DNA from: Chloroflexota bacterium
GTDB lineage: Bacteria; Chloroflexota; UBA11872; VXOZ01
Assembly: GCA_022824225.1 (NCBI GenBank)
Contig: JAJEAH010000076.1
Coordinates: 26,778 to 90,777 of the forward strand
DNA length: 64,000 nt
Reading direction: 5' to 3'
Within the stretch, counting starts at the first letter, position 1, and the number at the start of each line of letters is the position of its first letter. A program made the position numbers and the translations under genes. Below the pieces are notes generated by a model that searched no databases, was not told the origin of the DNA, and was given only the letters and a program-made list of their open reading frames with translations. Shown in pieces: positions 1 through 8,857 of the stretch.

Positions 1-174
1 GCGCAGGATTTGCCGGTGCCCCGGCGGGAAGTTGCTGAAGGGCAATAGGCCCGTACTCACCGCTTGGCGGTAGGGCGGCTTCGCGTGGCTACCCAGGCAC
101 ACGGCAACGCGATGGTACCGATTTCGCCGTTGCTTTGCTCCTGCACTCCCGCGCAGCGTCTCAAATCCCGCGTC
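1..174. other. Left-edge non-coding segment
   Basis: No credible coding frame was found in this first stretch. It lies downstream of the minus-strand membrane protein that ends at 175. I see no clear hairpin with a T-run that would act as its terminator. A gene cut by the window edge cannot be excluded. Confidence 0.4.
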
Positions 175-588
175 TTAGCGCCTGCGCCGCTGCACGGCGT
201 CGCGTTCTTCCGGCGTGAGATTTGAGATCAGGAGCACACCCGTGATAAGCGCCGGCAACGCGGCGGCGCACCACACCACAATATCCGCTACGCTCTGCAG
301 GCGCACCACCAGAAGCGACGACAGCAAGAAGCCGGCTACCAGCCAGTAGACGCCGCCCGCCAGCGGATGGCGCCGGGTCGCGATGCCGCCGGCAATGCCG
401 ATGCCGACCGGTATCAAGCGTATGGCGGGGCTATCCTGCGGCAAGTCGGGTATGCCCAGCCAAGGCCCCACCCCCACCAGACCCCAGAGGCACATCCAGA
501 CCAGCATGAGGGCCCAGGCTAGACGGCGCCAGTGTGTGGTGCGCCCCGGCGCGGGGGCCGCGGCCTGCTTCCGCTTCGCTTTCGGCAT
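175..588 (-). CDS. Small four-helix membrane protein, unknown function
   Basis: The protein has 137 residues. It begins with a short basic segment (MPKAKRKQ), followed by about four hydrophobic stretches: one with WALMLVWMCLWGLVGV, one glycine-rich after RLIPVGIG, one with VYWLVAGFLLSSLLVV, and one with VVWCAAALPALITGVLLI. It ends in a charged tail (QRRRR). This predicts an integral inner-membrane protein. I do not recognise a family. I chose the start at 588 because a GGAAAGG-like ribosome site lies about 11 bases upstream. The frame stays open to 756, where an ATG overlaps the SDR stop as ATGA, but that extra 56-residue segment is Arg/Pro/Gly-rich and looks non-coding. Co-transcription with the SDR gene upstream is plausible. 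Confidence 0.6.
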   Translation of the reverse strand: MPKAKRKQAAAPAPGRTTHWRRLAWALMLVWMCLWGLVGVGPWLGIPDLPQDSPAIRLIPVGIGIAGGIATRRHPLAGGVYWLVAGFLLSSLLVVRLQSVADIVVWCAAALPALITGVLLISNLTPEERDAVQRRRR

Positions 589-752
589 CGCTCGGATTGC
601 CTTTCCGTTGATGTATCCATTCGCGGCGCGCGGGGAGTCTCGCAGGCTGCAAGTACCGGCCTGCGCCGGCACGGGCTCTGCGCTACCCGGCCGCAGGGCC
701 TCGTCTGGGCGCGAGGAGGTCCTGCCCAACCATTGAGCCGGGCGACGGCGCG

Positions 753-1526
753 TCATTCAACCGGGTTCAGCGCCATGCGCGCGGTGGTGCCGCCGTCTAC
801 GTAGATCACCTGGCCGGTGACGAAATCAGCGCCGTCGGACGCCAGGAAGGCCGCCACGTGCGCAATGTCCGCCGGCCGCCCGACGCGTCCCCACGGCACT
901 TGGCCGGCGCCCTTTTGGGTGGTGTACGCCGGATTGTCGAAATAGCGGGGCACCTCGATCAGGCCCGGCCCAATGGTATTGACCCGGACGTTCAGCGGCG
1001 CCAGTTCGATGGCGAGCGTGCGCGTCAACGCATTCACGGCACCCTTCGTGCCGGCGTACGCCACGTGGGACGGATAGCCCGCGTAGCCGTGCACGGATGA
1101 GATATTCACGATACTGCCGCCGCCGCGCGCCCGCATGTGCGGCAGCGCCTGTTGCGCACAGAAGAAGTAACCGCGCACGTTGAGATCGAACATGAGGTCG
1201 TAGTGCGCTTCCGTCGTTTCCTGGAACGGCCGCTCCACGGTCACGCCGGCGTTGTTGATGAGCACGTCCAGGCCGCCGAGACCGGCCACCGCCTCATCCA
1301 CCGCCCGCCGGCAGGCTGCCACGTCCGTCAGGTCGGCCTCGATGCCGACGGCCGTGCCGCCGCTGGCGCGGATCTTCGCCACGGTCTCCTGGCCGCCCGC
1401 CACGGTGTCGGCGTAGTAATGTACGGCTACCGCCGCCCCCTGCCGGGCGAACTCCAACGCGATGCCCTGGCCGATGCCTATGCCGGCGCCGGTCACCAAC
1501 GCCCGCCGCCCCGCAAGTTCTCCCAT
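753..1526 (-). CDS. SDR family NAD(P)-dependent oxidoreductase
   Basis: This is a 257-residue classical short-chain dehydrogenase/reductase, a typical full length for the family. The Rossmann motif TGAGIGIG is at 12-19 and NNAG is at 91-94. The catalytic tetrad is visible as Asn116, Ser144, Tyr157 and Lys161 in the YAGTK context. The C-terminal substrate-loop signature includes [12 protein letters not shown]. It resembles 3-oxoacyl-ACP reductase or glucose/sorbitol-type dehydrogenases, but the substrate cannot be read from the sequence. Three in-frame ATGs occur close together. I prefer 1526 because GAGGGA sits 7 bases upstream; 1541 is the longest option. It lies immediately upstream of the small membrane protein gene. 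A 119-bp tandem repeat array sits just upstream in the promoter-side spacer. Confidence 0.9.
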   Translation of the reverse strand: MGELAGRRALVTGAGIGIGQGIALEFARQGAAVAVHYYADTVAGGQETVAKIRASGGTAVGIEADLTDVAACRRAVDEAVAGLGGLDVLINNAGVTVERPFQETTEAHYDLMFDLNVRGYFFCAQQALPHMRARGGGSIVNISSVHGYAGYPSHVAYAGTKGAVNALTRTLAIELAPLNVRVNTIGPGLIEVPRYFDNPAYTTQKGAGQVPWGRVGRPADIAHVAAFLASDGADFVTGQVIYVDGGTTARMALNPVE

Positions 1527-1571
1527 GGTCATTTCCCTCATTTCGCTTTACGGATACGCGCCGCTCCACAG

Positions 1572-1860
1572 ATCACACCGTGCCCGGTGCGCCTGTCGAA
1601 CCGCTCCTCGGCCTGCGAGCCGGTTTCCGGAAACGCGTCCTGCTCCACAGACAGCACGCTGCGCCACGGATTGCCCGCTGTTCTACGGATTACACACCGT
1701 TCGCGGTGAGCCTGTCGAACCGCTCCTCGGCCTGCAGGCCTGTCTCAGGGAACGCGTGCCGCACCACAGACAGCGTGCCGCGACTCAGATTGCCCGCCGT
1801 TCTGCGGATTACACACCGTTCGCGGTGAGCCTGTCGAACCGCAGCCAGGCGAGCGGCGGC
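1572..1860. repeat. 119-bp tandem repeat, about 2.4 copies
   Basis: The core GCCTGTCGAACCG recurs at 1591, 1710 and 1829, exactly 119 bases apart. The bases between the cores are also conserved, including AACGCG, CCACAGACAG and GGATTACACACCG. The third unit is partial. The repeat belongs to the same sequence family as the GCTTGTCGAA-containing repeats elsewhere in the window. It fills most of the 1527-2054 spacer between the SDR gene and the MmgE/PrpD gene. I see no gene in that spacer. Confidence 0.9.
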
Positions 1861-2054
1861 GCCTGCCGGACTTTCCATTGATTCTAGCTGATTTCCCCGC
1901 GCTCCGGCAGCAGACGCCGCAGCCGCGCCTACCAAACGAATCACCGACCGTTGCTCGCGCGGATGGGGGACGGTGGCGCGGCGCGATGGCAAGTAGCGAG
2001 CATCAGTCATCGCTTACTTTGGCGCCGCTGGTTTTTCGTGTTGCTCCTACGAGC

Positions 2055-3440
2055 TTAGGGAGAGGGCGGCGGCGCAAGTTGCGCCAGCAGCGGACGCACG
2101 TCGGCGCTCTCGTCCAGCTTTTCGCACGCGGCGAAGGCAGCTTCCGCCGCCGCCTGCTTCAGCGGTCGGCTGGCGTATCCGGCGCACGCCAGAAATTTCT
2201 CCCGTCGCTCGGCTCGTGAAAGCGGCACACCCGGTTCGCCCTTGATGTCGCTGTGGCTGATGGCGGCGCGGCGGCCGTCGTCCATGCGGAGCACAAGCCG
2301 TTCGTGGGTGGTAGGCGCGGCATCGGTCAGGCAGTGCACCTGAATCCGCGCGGCCAACGCCTGTACGTCCGCGGCGGCGCGCACGGCGGCGGGTTCGAAG
2401 TCCGGCAGTCCTGGCGCGCCGTGCAGGAGCGCAAAGGCTACCGTCCATTGCGCGCTGAATTGCGCGTCCACTTGGGGATTCTGCCGCAGCCGGAACGGCT
2501 GACCGATGAGCGCGTGGGCCCGAGGATGCAGCCAGACCTCCACGGCGGCTATGTCAGCGGGGGCAAATGGCCGCATCTGCGTCTTGGCCTCCAACGCCAT
2601 GGCGATGGGCCGGTGCGCGGCCCGGCAGCATGGATACGGCTTGAGGGCGATGTCGTCCGCCGCGTAGCGCGCGCCGAGGCCGGTTGTGAGCGTTGCGGCA
2701 TCCGGCTCGCCGCCGCCAAAGAGCGCAAAGAGGCCGTACGGGCCTGCCGTGAGTTCCCGAGGTCCCGTGACGCCAATTTCGGCAAGGGCCGCGGCGTGGA
2801 CGCCCGCGTGGGCGCTGAACGCCGGTGTGAGTCGCTTGGCGATGGTTCCCTCCAGCAAGCCCTGGCGGTTCCCTTGCGATTGGGTGTAAGCCAGTCCGAC
2901 GGCGTTGGCAGTTGCGTCCGGCGGCAGGCCGAGCAGCTTGGCGCTAGCCAGCGCCGCGCCCAAACCGCCGAATACCGACGTGGGCAGCCAGCCGACGTGC
3001 ATGTGGGGCAGCGCGGCCAGGCCCAGGCGCACCTGAAACTCCGCCGCCGCTGCCAGCGCGGTGATGAGGTCTCGGCCCACAATTGGCTGGCCCCGGCTTT
3101 CCGCCGCGGCCAGCGCCGCGGGGAGCAGGGCCACGAACACGTGCTGATTCGCGGCGCGGTGGGAGTCGTCGAAGTCGTGGGCGTGCGCCATGGCCGCGTT
3201 GAGCCACGCCGCCGTCGGCGCGGGCAGACGGTTGCCGAACACGAGCACGCTCGCCTCCGGGCTGCCGCCCCAGCGGACGTGGCGTGCCACGATTTCCGCT
3301 GTGAGCGGGGCGGCCGATCCGGCCAGGGCGCACGCCAGTGTGTCGGCCGCGTGCTCCTTGACCGCCGCCACCGTACTCTCCGGCAGGTCCTCGTACCGCA
3401 GGTCGGCGGCAAACGCTAGTAGGTCTGCTACGGGGTCCAT
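2055..3440 (-). CDS. MmgE/PrpD family protein
   Basis: The 461-residue product matches the MmgE/PrpD family, whose members include 2-methylcitrate dehydratase and cis-aconitate decarboxylase. Family hallmarks are the N-terminal all-alpha domain with HAHDFDD near residue 90, a glycine-rich GWLPTSVFGGLGAA segment, and KPYPCCRAAHRP in the C-terminal lid domain. Length is normal for the family (about 450-480). The family usually dehydrates or isomerises hydroxy tri- and dicarboxylic acids. No prpB or prpC neighbours are present, so a methylcitrate role is not supported. The frame can start at a GTG (3452) or an ATG (3440), and neither has a strong ribosome site. The DUF362 gene upstream is on the same strand, 152 bases away. 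Confidence 0.88.
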   Translation of the reverse strand: MDPVADLLAFAADLRYEDLPESTVAAVKEHAADTLACALAGSAAPLTAEIVARHVRWGGSPEASVLVFGNRLPAPTAAWLNAAMAHAHDFDDSHRAANQHVFVALLPAALAAAESRGQPIVGRDLITALAAAAEFQVRLGLAALPHMHVGWLPTSVFGGLGAALASAKLLGLPPDATANAVGLAYTQSQGNRQGLLEGTIAKRLTPAFSAHAGVHAAALAEIGVTGPRELTAGPYGLFALFGGGEPDAATLTTGLGARYAADDIALKPYPCCRAAHRPIAMALEAKTQMRPFAPADIAAVEVWLHPRAHALIGQPFRLRQNPQVDAQFSAQWTVAFALLHGAPGLPDFEPAAVRAAADVQALAARIQVHCLTDAAPTTHERLVLRMDDGRRAAISHSDIKGEPGVPLSRAERREKFLACAGYASRPLKQAAAEAAFAACEKLDESADVRPLLAQLAPPPSP

Positions 3441-3592
3441 GGGGATGTCCACGTGTGCGCTAGCCGGTGGCGAATGCTCCCGCGAACGACAAGCGGCGGG
3501 CCAATACCGGCGCAGGCCCCCGCGCTACAGGGCGTCCGCCGTCTAACGCAAACCAAAATCGACGATGGCATGGCAGCGCCCGCGCTGCGGCG

Positions 3593-4813
3593 CTACTGCG
3601 CATACGCCTCGATCTTCTCGACGTCTTCACCGGGCGGCAGCACCTGCGTGGCGAAGCCGAAGCCGTGGGGATTGTTGAAGTAGTCGAGTTTTGCTGCCTC
3701 GGCGATCGTGTCCACACTCTCCACCACCTTGCCATCCACCAGGAAGACGAACTTGCCGCGATGGGTCCGCAGCAATTCGTCGCGCTTTTCCAGATAGACC
3801 CGCGCTTGCGCCCGGGTGGCGTCGAGGATGGCGGCAGCCTTGGCATGGGAGAAGTTTGCTTCGGGCCGGGTCTCGAATTGCAGGCCGAATGACTCCGGCG
3901 GCTCGCCCACAACGTCAATCCGGTCGAGGTCCGTGGGGCCGAGTCCGGCCCGGGCGGCGAGCAGGATGTGGTTCTCCGAGATGAAGAAGGGCGGCGTGCC
4001 AAAGTTGGACTGCGGGTCAAAGCCCATCACCTGCATACCCACCGCGTCGGTGGCGACATGATTCGTGCCGGCCATGACCAGACCCGCCTCCAGGGGTTCG
4101 CCGCTCATGCCGTGGTTCGTGCCCACAATGCCGTCAATCACCTGGAAAGATTGGGGAAACGTCTGATTGATGGTCACGAACATGCGCATGAGCCGGTGGG
4201 CGTTCTGGTGCATGAAGCCGCGATTGCCGGCACCGTAGTGCGCCCGCGGCAGCAAGCCGAACATGTTCTTGGTAGAAAGCGTGACGCCGGCGGTCTGGTG
4301 GCACTTGAGCTTTGCCAGTGACACGTAGGTGTCGGCTTCTGCGATCTCGCGGCGCACCCACAGGTAGCGCACCATCACGCCGTTGGGCGCCGGTACCTGC
4401 ACGAATTCACCCTCGTTGCAGTCCAATAGGGTCAGGTCGTACTGCTCGGCCAGGGCGGTCGCGCCCATGAAGTCGAAGATGTCCTCTTTGGTGCGGTGGC
4501 TATGCTGGATGTCCAAGCCGTCGCCGTAGTAGATGGTGGCGGAGGGATTGGCCTCGCGGATCAGCTTGATGGCGGCGGCGCAGACGGCTGGCTCGGTGTT
4601 GTGGGCGTGGCGCCCTTTGTGCATGCGCACCTCGTCGTTGCTCGCCCGGAACATGATCCCCACGTAGTTGGGTTTGACCATGATGGTCTTGGCGTTGCGC
4701 ACCGCCGGCGGGATGCCGCCAATTGCGGCCACGGCTTGGGCAACCGCCGCGTCGACGTCAGCTTGGCTGGCGCTGACGGCGCAGCGCTCGATGGCTACTT
4801 TGGGCTTGGGCAT
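3593..4813 (-). CDS. DUF362 domain-containing protein
   Basis: The 406-residue product carries the DUF362 signature: TIMVKPNYVG near residue 43, YVSLAKLKCHQTAGVTLS-type sequence near 180, followed by KNMFGLLP. In other bacteria this domain is often fused to ferredoxin domains. Here there is no CxxCxxC cluster, so this is the stand-alone form. The function of the family is not established. The start at 4813 has GGAG six bases upstream. A CCCCCGCGCTAC repeat lies in the short gap to the MmgE/PrpD gene at about 3517-3530. Confidence 0.85.
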   Translation of the reverse strand: MPKPKVAIERCAVSASQADVDAAVAQAVAAIGGIPPAVRNAKTIMVKPNYVGIMFRASNDEVRMHKGRHAHNTEPAVCAAAIKLIREANPSATIYYGDGLDIQHSHRTKEDIFDFMGATALAEQYDLTLLDCNEGEFVQVPAPNGVMVRYLWVRREIAEADTYVSLAKLKCHQTAGVTLSTKNMFGLLPRAHYGAGNRGFMHQNAHRLMRMFVTINQTFPQSFQVIDGIVGTNHGMSGEPLEAGLVMAGTNHVATDAVGMQVMGFDPQSNFGTPPFFISENHILLAARAGLGPTDLDRIDVVGEPPESFGLQFETRPEANFSHAKAAAILDATRAQARVYLEKRDELLRTHRGKFVFLVDGKVVESVDTIAEAAKLDYFNNPHGFGFATQVLPPGEDVEKIEAYAQ

Positions 4814-5676
4814 GGTGTTTCTCCACTGCTATAGGGTGCTACCGCCATTATATGCTTCGGCGCTCTGCGCCGCCGCTTTTGTCGCCGAACACAGAATCCG
4901 GCTGTGCATGGCTGAAGCGAACAGACGGCCCCGGTCGCACACGCTGCCAACGCGCGCTGCGCGGTGAGGCGCAGTCGCGGCGCCTGCGACGACGGATGCG
5001 GCATGCTGCCATCTGGTAGCGCAGGTCTACGACACGCGCCCATCTGGTAGCGCAGGTTTGCGGCCTGCGGGGAATTGGGGAGGGGCAGGGCGGAACTGCA
5101 ATGCAGCCGCATTAGGCTCAGACTGGGTCAAGTGCGGCGAAGCGGCCGTGCATACGAGATGGCAGCATTGTCTCGATGGTGTAGGGGCACGACATGTCGT
5201 GCCCCTACACCATTTCGCGCCACTACCGTGGTTGACAGTCCGGGAAGCGGCAGTCTGATCTTGGCTCTCGACATAAATGTGAAACTACTGGGACAGAACT
5301 GGCGCAAGGAACGGGCAAACGCCGCACGTCCGGTAGCGCGGTTTACGGCCTGCGTGGAATGGGGAGATGCAGGCTAGGATGGGTGCCCTGGGCGGGCAGT
5401 CTTCGCACACGAGGCGGCAGCTTGCGTGACTAGCTGCTGCCCGTCACATGCAGTGGAGCCAAGGGCCGTCTCTCCTGGACTGCGACTACCCGTCTCGAAA
5501 CCTGCCTGTTACGCGCAGCGAAAGATTGTCTCTCCCGCGCAGCGGAGATTTGTGCCGTAGGCGCTGGCAAGAGCCGTCCCAAGCCGGCGCTGGCAGTGCG
5601 CCGTTTCCGCAAAACGATCGCATTGCTTTGCGTGAAACTATGCTAAGCTTGGCGTGCAAAGGGAGGAAGCGGGCAA
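4814..5676. other. 863-bp repeat-bearing intergenic region
   Basis: This divergent spacer between the DUF362 gene and the TPR lipoprotein gene holds no convincing CDS. It contains an 18-bp direct repeat (CCATCTGGTAGCGCAGGT at 5009-5026 and 5040-5057), a related diverged copy near 5331 (GGTAGCGCGGTTTACGG), and the perfect 38-bp palindrome annotated separately. Promoters for both flanking genes must lie here, but I could not pick convincing -35/-10 pairs. Confidence 0.7.
5176..5213. repeat. 38-bp perfect palindrome, dispersed repeat family A
   Basis: The half-site is ATGGTGTAGGGGCACGACA, followed by its exact reverse complement. The central 28 bp (5181-5208) recur at 49827-49854, identical, and at 33904-33931 with a changed centre (GATATATC instead of GACATGTC). 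It is intergenic in all three places. Confidence 0.95.
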
Positions 5677-6261
5677 ATGCGCAAGAGACTGACGTGTCTT
5701 CTGTGGTTCTTGCTGGCAATGCTTGTTGGCGCCGGGTGCGACGGCCTGGGTGGGACTGAGGCGGATGCCGAGCAGCCGGCTGTGGACTATAGCTGGGTGG
5801 CCACGACGCCCCGCGCGGAACTCCCCGCGTACTACGACCGCGCCAACGTTTTCATGGCTGCCGAATACTATCGCCGCCAACAGGGCTACGCCAGCGGGGA
5901 AATCCCGCAACTTCTCCCCAATGCCTACACCAGCCATCCGCTCGCGTACTACACGTTGCGCAACGTCCCGGTGACGACTGCTTCCCCGCGCGCCGAGAAC
6001 TCCTCGGCATCGGAACTGGCGGCCCGGCACTTCGCCCGCGGGCTGAATTTCTATGACCTTGGCGACTTCTACAGCGCCATCGAGGAATTCAGCCGCGCGA
6101 TCCAGTTCGATACGCGCCACGCCCGCGCGTATGCGTTCCGGGCGCTCGCCCATGGCTACACGGGCAACACCCCCATGGCCCAGGCGGACCTGCGCAGCGC
6201 AATTCGCCTCCAGGCCGACCCGGCCCTCATCGCCGAAGTGCGGCGGGCGCTGGCCGACTAA
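5677..6261 (+). CDS. TPR-containing lipoprotein
   Basis: The 194-residue product has a basic N-terminus (MRKRL), a hydrophobic core and a lipobox-like LVGAGC ending at Cys21. This predicts lipidation and membrane anchoring by signal peptidase II. The -3 position is Gly rather than the usual Leu, so the lipobox is only approximate. A tetratricopeptide region occupies about residues 112-190, with repeats resembling ARGLNFYDLGDFYSAIEEFSRAI and ARAYAFRALAHGYTGN. TPRs mediate protein-protein contacts. GGAGG lies 10 bases before the ATG. It appears monocistronic; downstream is a repeat-rich spacer and a convergent gene. Its partner is unknown. Confidence 0.8.
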   Translation: MRKRLTCLLWFLLAMLVGAGCDGLGGTEADAEQPAVDYSWVATTPRAELPAYYDRANVFMAAEYYRRQQGYASGEIPQLLPNAYTSHPLAYYTLRNVPVTTASPRAENSSASELAARHFARGLNFYDLGDFYSAIEEFSRAIQFDTRHARAYAFRALAHGYTGNTPMAQADLRSAIRLQADPALIAEVRRALAD

Positions 6262-6325
6262 CCCGGAGTGGGCTGGACGCTGCCGGGACAGCGGGGACTG
6301 GCGGAAATACACGGGTGTGAGGATT

Positions 6326-6528
6326 GCGTCCCGCCTGTGGTGGCCGTTCACGGTTCGACTTGCTCACCGCGAACGGAAGACTGACGCGCGTGAAACGGAG
6401 CGGTGGGAACACATGGGAGTGAGGGGGTGCGTCCCGCTTGTACTGGCTGTTCACGGTTCGACAAGCTCACCGCGAACGGAGGGAGGGGCCACTTGGAAAC
6501 GGTTCGGCGGGCTCACCGCGAACGGCCC
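6326..6528. repeat. Dispersed CTCACCGCGAACGG repeats
   Basis: Three copies of a TTCGAC-type core followed by CTCACCGCGAACGG occur near 6353, 6457 and 6505. The first two are embedded in a longer duplicated block (GCGTCCCGCYTGT at 6326 and 6429, about 103-104 bases apart). The same family appears near 1710 and 1829 in opposite orientation. The 6262-6666 spacer holds nothing else recognisable. Confidence 0.85.
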
Positions 6529-6666
6529 GTGGCAGGTCAAACAAGAGCAGTAGACTGCCGGCATTGGCCGGGGTTCGTGGTCGAGCAGCCGCATGGGCAC
6601 GTTGCCCGTCGGCAGGAACGACCGCCGTTCCGAGCGGGCGGCGGTCGTTCTCAACGTCGTCGCGGT

Positions 6667-7980
6667 CTATGCCAGCAACGCGCCCAGGGCCTCTTGAGCG
6701 GCGCACTCCTTGGCGTATATGTCCAGAATGCGGCCTTTCATTTGCTCGCGCAGCCGGTCGCTCTCCGCGTCAGACAGTGGGAAATCCGCGGACACCGCTT
6801 TCTCCAGGGCGCCAAGTTGGGTCCAGATGCCCTCGATCTCGGCGGTAGCGGCGGGGCCGTGAGCCAGGTAGAGTTGCTCCTTGCGGGCGAGCAGCGCCTT
6901 GGCGTCGCGCAAGGGCGCCACGTCGTCGGGCAGCGCCGCGTCGGCGAGCGCGCTCCAGTCCCTTCCCAGCTCCGCATACCGCTCTGCCAGCGGCGCAAAC
7001 CCATCATCACCGAGCGCCGTCGCGGCTTCGCTGAAAAACGCGGCGTAGAGCGGTCGCATCAGGCCGCCGCCGGTGTGGTAGTGCTCGATGAAGTCGTAGA
7101 CCGAGCGCAGGCCCTGCAGCAGGCGGTGTCCCGGCGGAAAGACCTGTTCCCAGCTTTCCTTGCCTTTGCTGCCGTGGATGCGGTCGGCCCACGTCTTGAA
7201 CGCCTCCAGGGTAAAATTCTTCATCCGCTGGTTCACCAGGCCGTCGCGGCAGGCCCGCACCCCCGCCAGCACGGCCGCACGCAGATCAAAGTCCGTTTGC
7301 GTACTGGCAAGCGTCATGACGCGGTTCTTTTGCTTCTTGATGCGGGCGCGGGCGTCGGCCAGCGCGGCCAGCGGAATCTCCACCGGCTCGGCGGCGAGGT
7401 CGCCCAGCAGGGCTTCGTCCTCTGAGACCCGGTAGACCGTGACTACGTGGTAACCGCCGCCTTCCATGCCCGGCGCCATGCCGCGATAGGGCAGGAGGCC
7501 CATGTCCACCCAGGCAATGGCGCAGCCACTCGCCGCCACCGCGTCGACCAGGTTGGTGGCGGCCTTCTTCTTACCGCCGGTTTCCAAGATGGTTGGCGTA
7601 ACGCCAAAGCGCTCGCAGGCGTTGTGCAGATACACGTCGCTATCATGCCAACTGTTCCTGCCGGCCACGTAGAAGCTGGCAAAGTCCTCGGCGGCGTAAT
7701 AGAAGTGAAACACCCCGGCCCCAATGCCGCCGGCAATGCCGAAGACCATAGCCTCGGTAAAGGGCGCGCCGGTGTGGGGATCGGTCACGCCCGCGTGGGC
7801 CAGAGCCGTGCGCAGGGCAGCGGTCTCTGGATGAACGCCGGGAAAGTGGGGTGTCTCTGACAAGGTACTTTCACCTTTTGCTTGGGCTGCAAGTACGTGG
7901 CGGCGAGCGGTGGTGTAGCGCTCGCCGGTTTTCGCCATGCGCGCGCGGACGCGCTGCTTGAAGTGCTTCTGCGTTGTCAC
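6667..7980 (-). CDS. BtrH_N/DUF4872 domain protein
   Basis: The 437-residue product begins with a basic N-terminal segment containing MAKTGERYTTARRH, a sequence also seen at the front of DUF4287-type proteins. It is followed by a BtrH_N-like domain (AMVFGIAGGIGAGVFHFYY at about 79-97, then a region ending GGGYHVVTVYRV) and a helical DUF4872-like C-terminal half. BtrH is an acyltransferase in butirosin biosynthesis that moves an acyl chain from a carrier protein. Most stand-alone homologues are uncharacterised. The usual BtrH catalytic Cys-containing CG start of the domain is not obvious here. The start is GTG, with AGGAAAGG about 11 bases upstream. No carrier protein or biosynthetic neighbours are present, so an aminoglycoside role is not supported. 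Confidence 0.7.
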   Translation of the reverse strand: MTTQKHFKQRVRARMAKTGERYTTARRHVLAAQAKGESTLSETPHFPGVHPETAALRTALAHAGVTDPHTGAPFTEAMVFGIAGGIGAGVFHFYYAAEDFASFYVAGRNSWHDSDVYLHNACERFGVTPTILETGGKKKAATNLVDAVAASGCAIAWVDMGLLPYRGMAPGMEGGGYHVVTVYRVSEDEALLGDLAAEPVEIPLAALADARARIKKQKNRVMTLASTQTDFDLRAAVLAGVRACRDGLVNQRMKNFTLEAFKTWADRIHGSKGKESWEQVFPPGHRLLQGLRSVYDFIEHYHTGGGLMRPLYAAFFSEAATALGDDGFAPLAERYAELGRDWSALADAALPDDVAPLRDAKALLARKEQLYLAHGPAATAEIEGIWTQLGALEKAVSADFPLSDAESDRLREQMKGRILDIYAKECAAQEALGALLA

Positions 7981-8857
7981 GATCGCTAAGACCTTTCCTC
8001 ATTAGGAGAGCAGCCGCGGCCCTGCGCCCGCCGGCCCCTCTCCCCCGAGAAACATCCCAACGACTGAGCAACTCCAAGACGGTAGCCCCAGAGCCACAGC
8101 CCCAAAGCTGCGACAGCAGGCAAGGCTGCCCTGGTTCCCGAGGACATCGATCCCCTTTGCTCTTTCAACTGCCGGCTGGCGCAGGCAACCGGTCAAAGAG
8201 TCCGGCGCGGGACTCGCCTCAATTCGATACTAACGCAGCGGCTGAACCGATACAACCGTCGGCTTGCAAAACTGCCTCGAGCAATCTTGCCCCGCGCCAA
8301 GTCCGGCTACCCCTCATTTCCTCTCCAGGGCTGCCGAGCGAATGTATACCATTGTCGAGGTCGCGTGTTGTTCCGAAGGAAGCGTAGCGGAGCGTTGCAT
8401 TCCGTCATTCCGAACGCAGCGGAGCATTGCACTCTGTCATACCGAGCGCAGAGGAGCATTGCGAACTGTCGATCCGAGCGCAGCGGAGCATTACAATCTG
8501 CCATGCCGAGCGCAGCGGGGCACTGTGATCTGTCATTCCGAGCGCAGCGAGGAATCTAGAGATTTCCGCACACGAGATTATTCGCCGCGGAGAGTATCCT
8601 GAGCCTTTCGGCAGGCTCAGGACTGGCTTGCCGAAAGACTCCACGGAAAGACAGAGAGAGACGTCGCCTTGGGTGGGTCGGCGTGTGCCCCATGTACGGT
8701 TCCAGGCGATCGTGTGGGGCGGCCTGCCCCATACTCGACGCGGGGCGCGCGCAGGGAACGTCTCAGGCGGGATGAATCTACCGTCACGCACCAGCCGCCA
8801 CGTGGCACGCGACCGGTACCGAGAATGTCGCTGGCGGTGGCATGGCCGACCGGGTGG
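7981..8857. other. 877-bp intergenic region with tandem and hairpin repeats
   Basis: No convincing gene is present. The region holds a five-unit 32-bp tandem array (8403-8562) and a hairpin with arms CCTGAGCC (8598-8605) and GGCTCAGG (8614-8621) around TTTCGGCA. The hairpin is a dispersed repeat type common in this genome. Frames open across it are produced by the repeat periodicity. Confidence 0.75.
8403..8562. repeat. 32-bp tandem repeat, five units
   Basis: Units start at 8403, 8435, 8468, 8500 and 8532. The consensus begins GTCATTCCGAGCGCAGCGG and continues AGCATTGCRAWCT. The last unit diverges into AGGAATCTAGAG, the usual end of the dispersed single-copy form. There are no unique spacers between units, so this is not a CRISPR array. 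Confidence 0.9.

Noticed and set aside
589..756. 56-residue extension of the small membrane protein with an ATGA overlap
   Set aside because: The segment is Arg/Pro/Gly-rich with no conserved features. An ATG with a better ribosome site is at 588.
2253..3419. 388-codon plus-strand open frame
   Set aside because: It is antisense to the MmgE/PrpD gene, is Arg/Gly/His-rich, and has no domain. It is a GC-rich shadow frame.
8403..8562. Possible CRISPR array (32-bp regular units)
   Set aside because: Units are adjacent with no unique spacers, and no cas genes are nearby. It is a simple tandem repeat.
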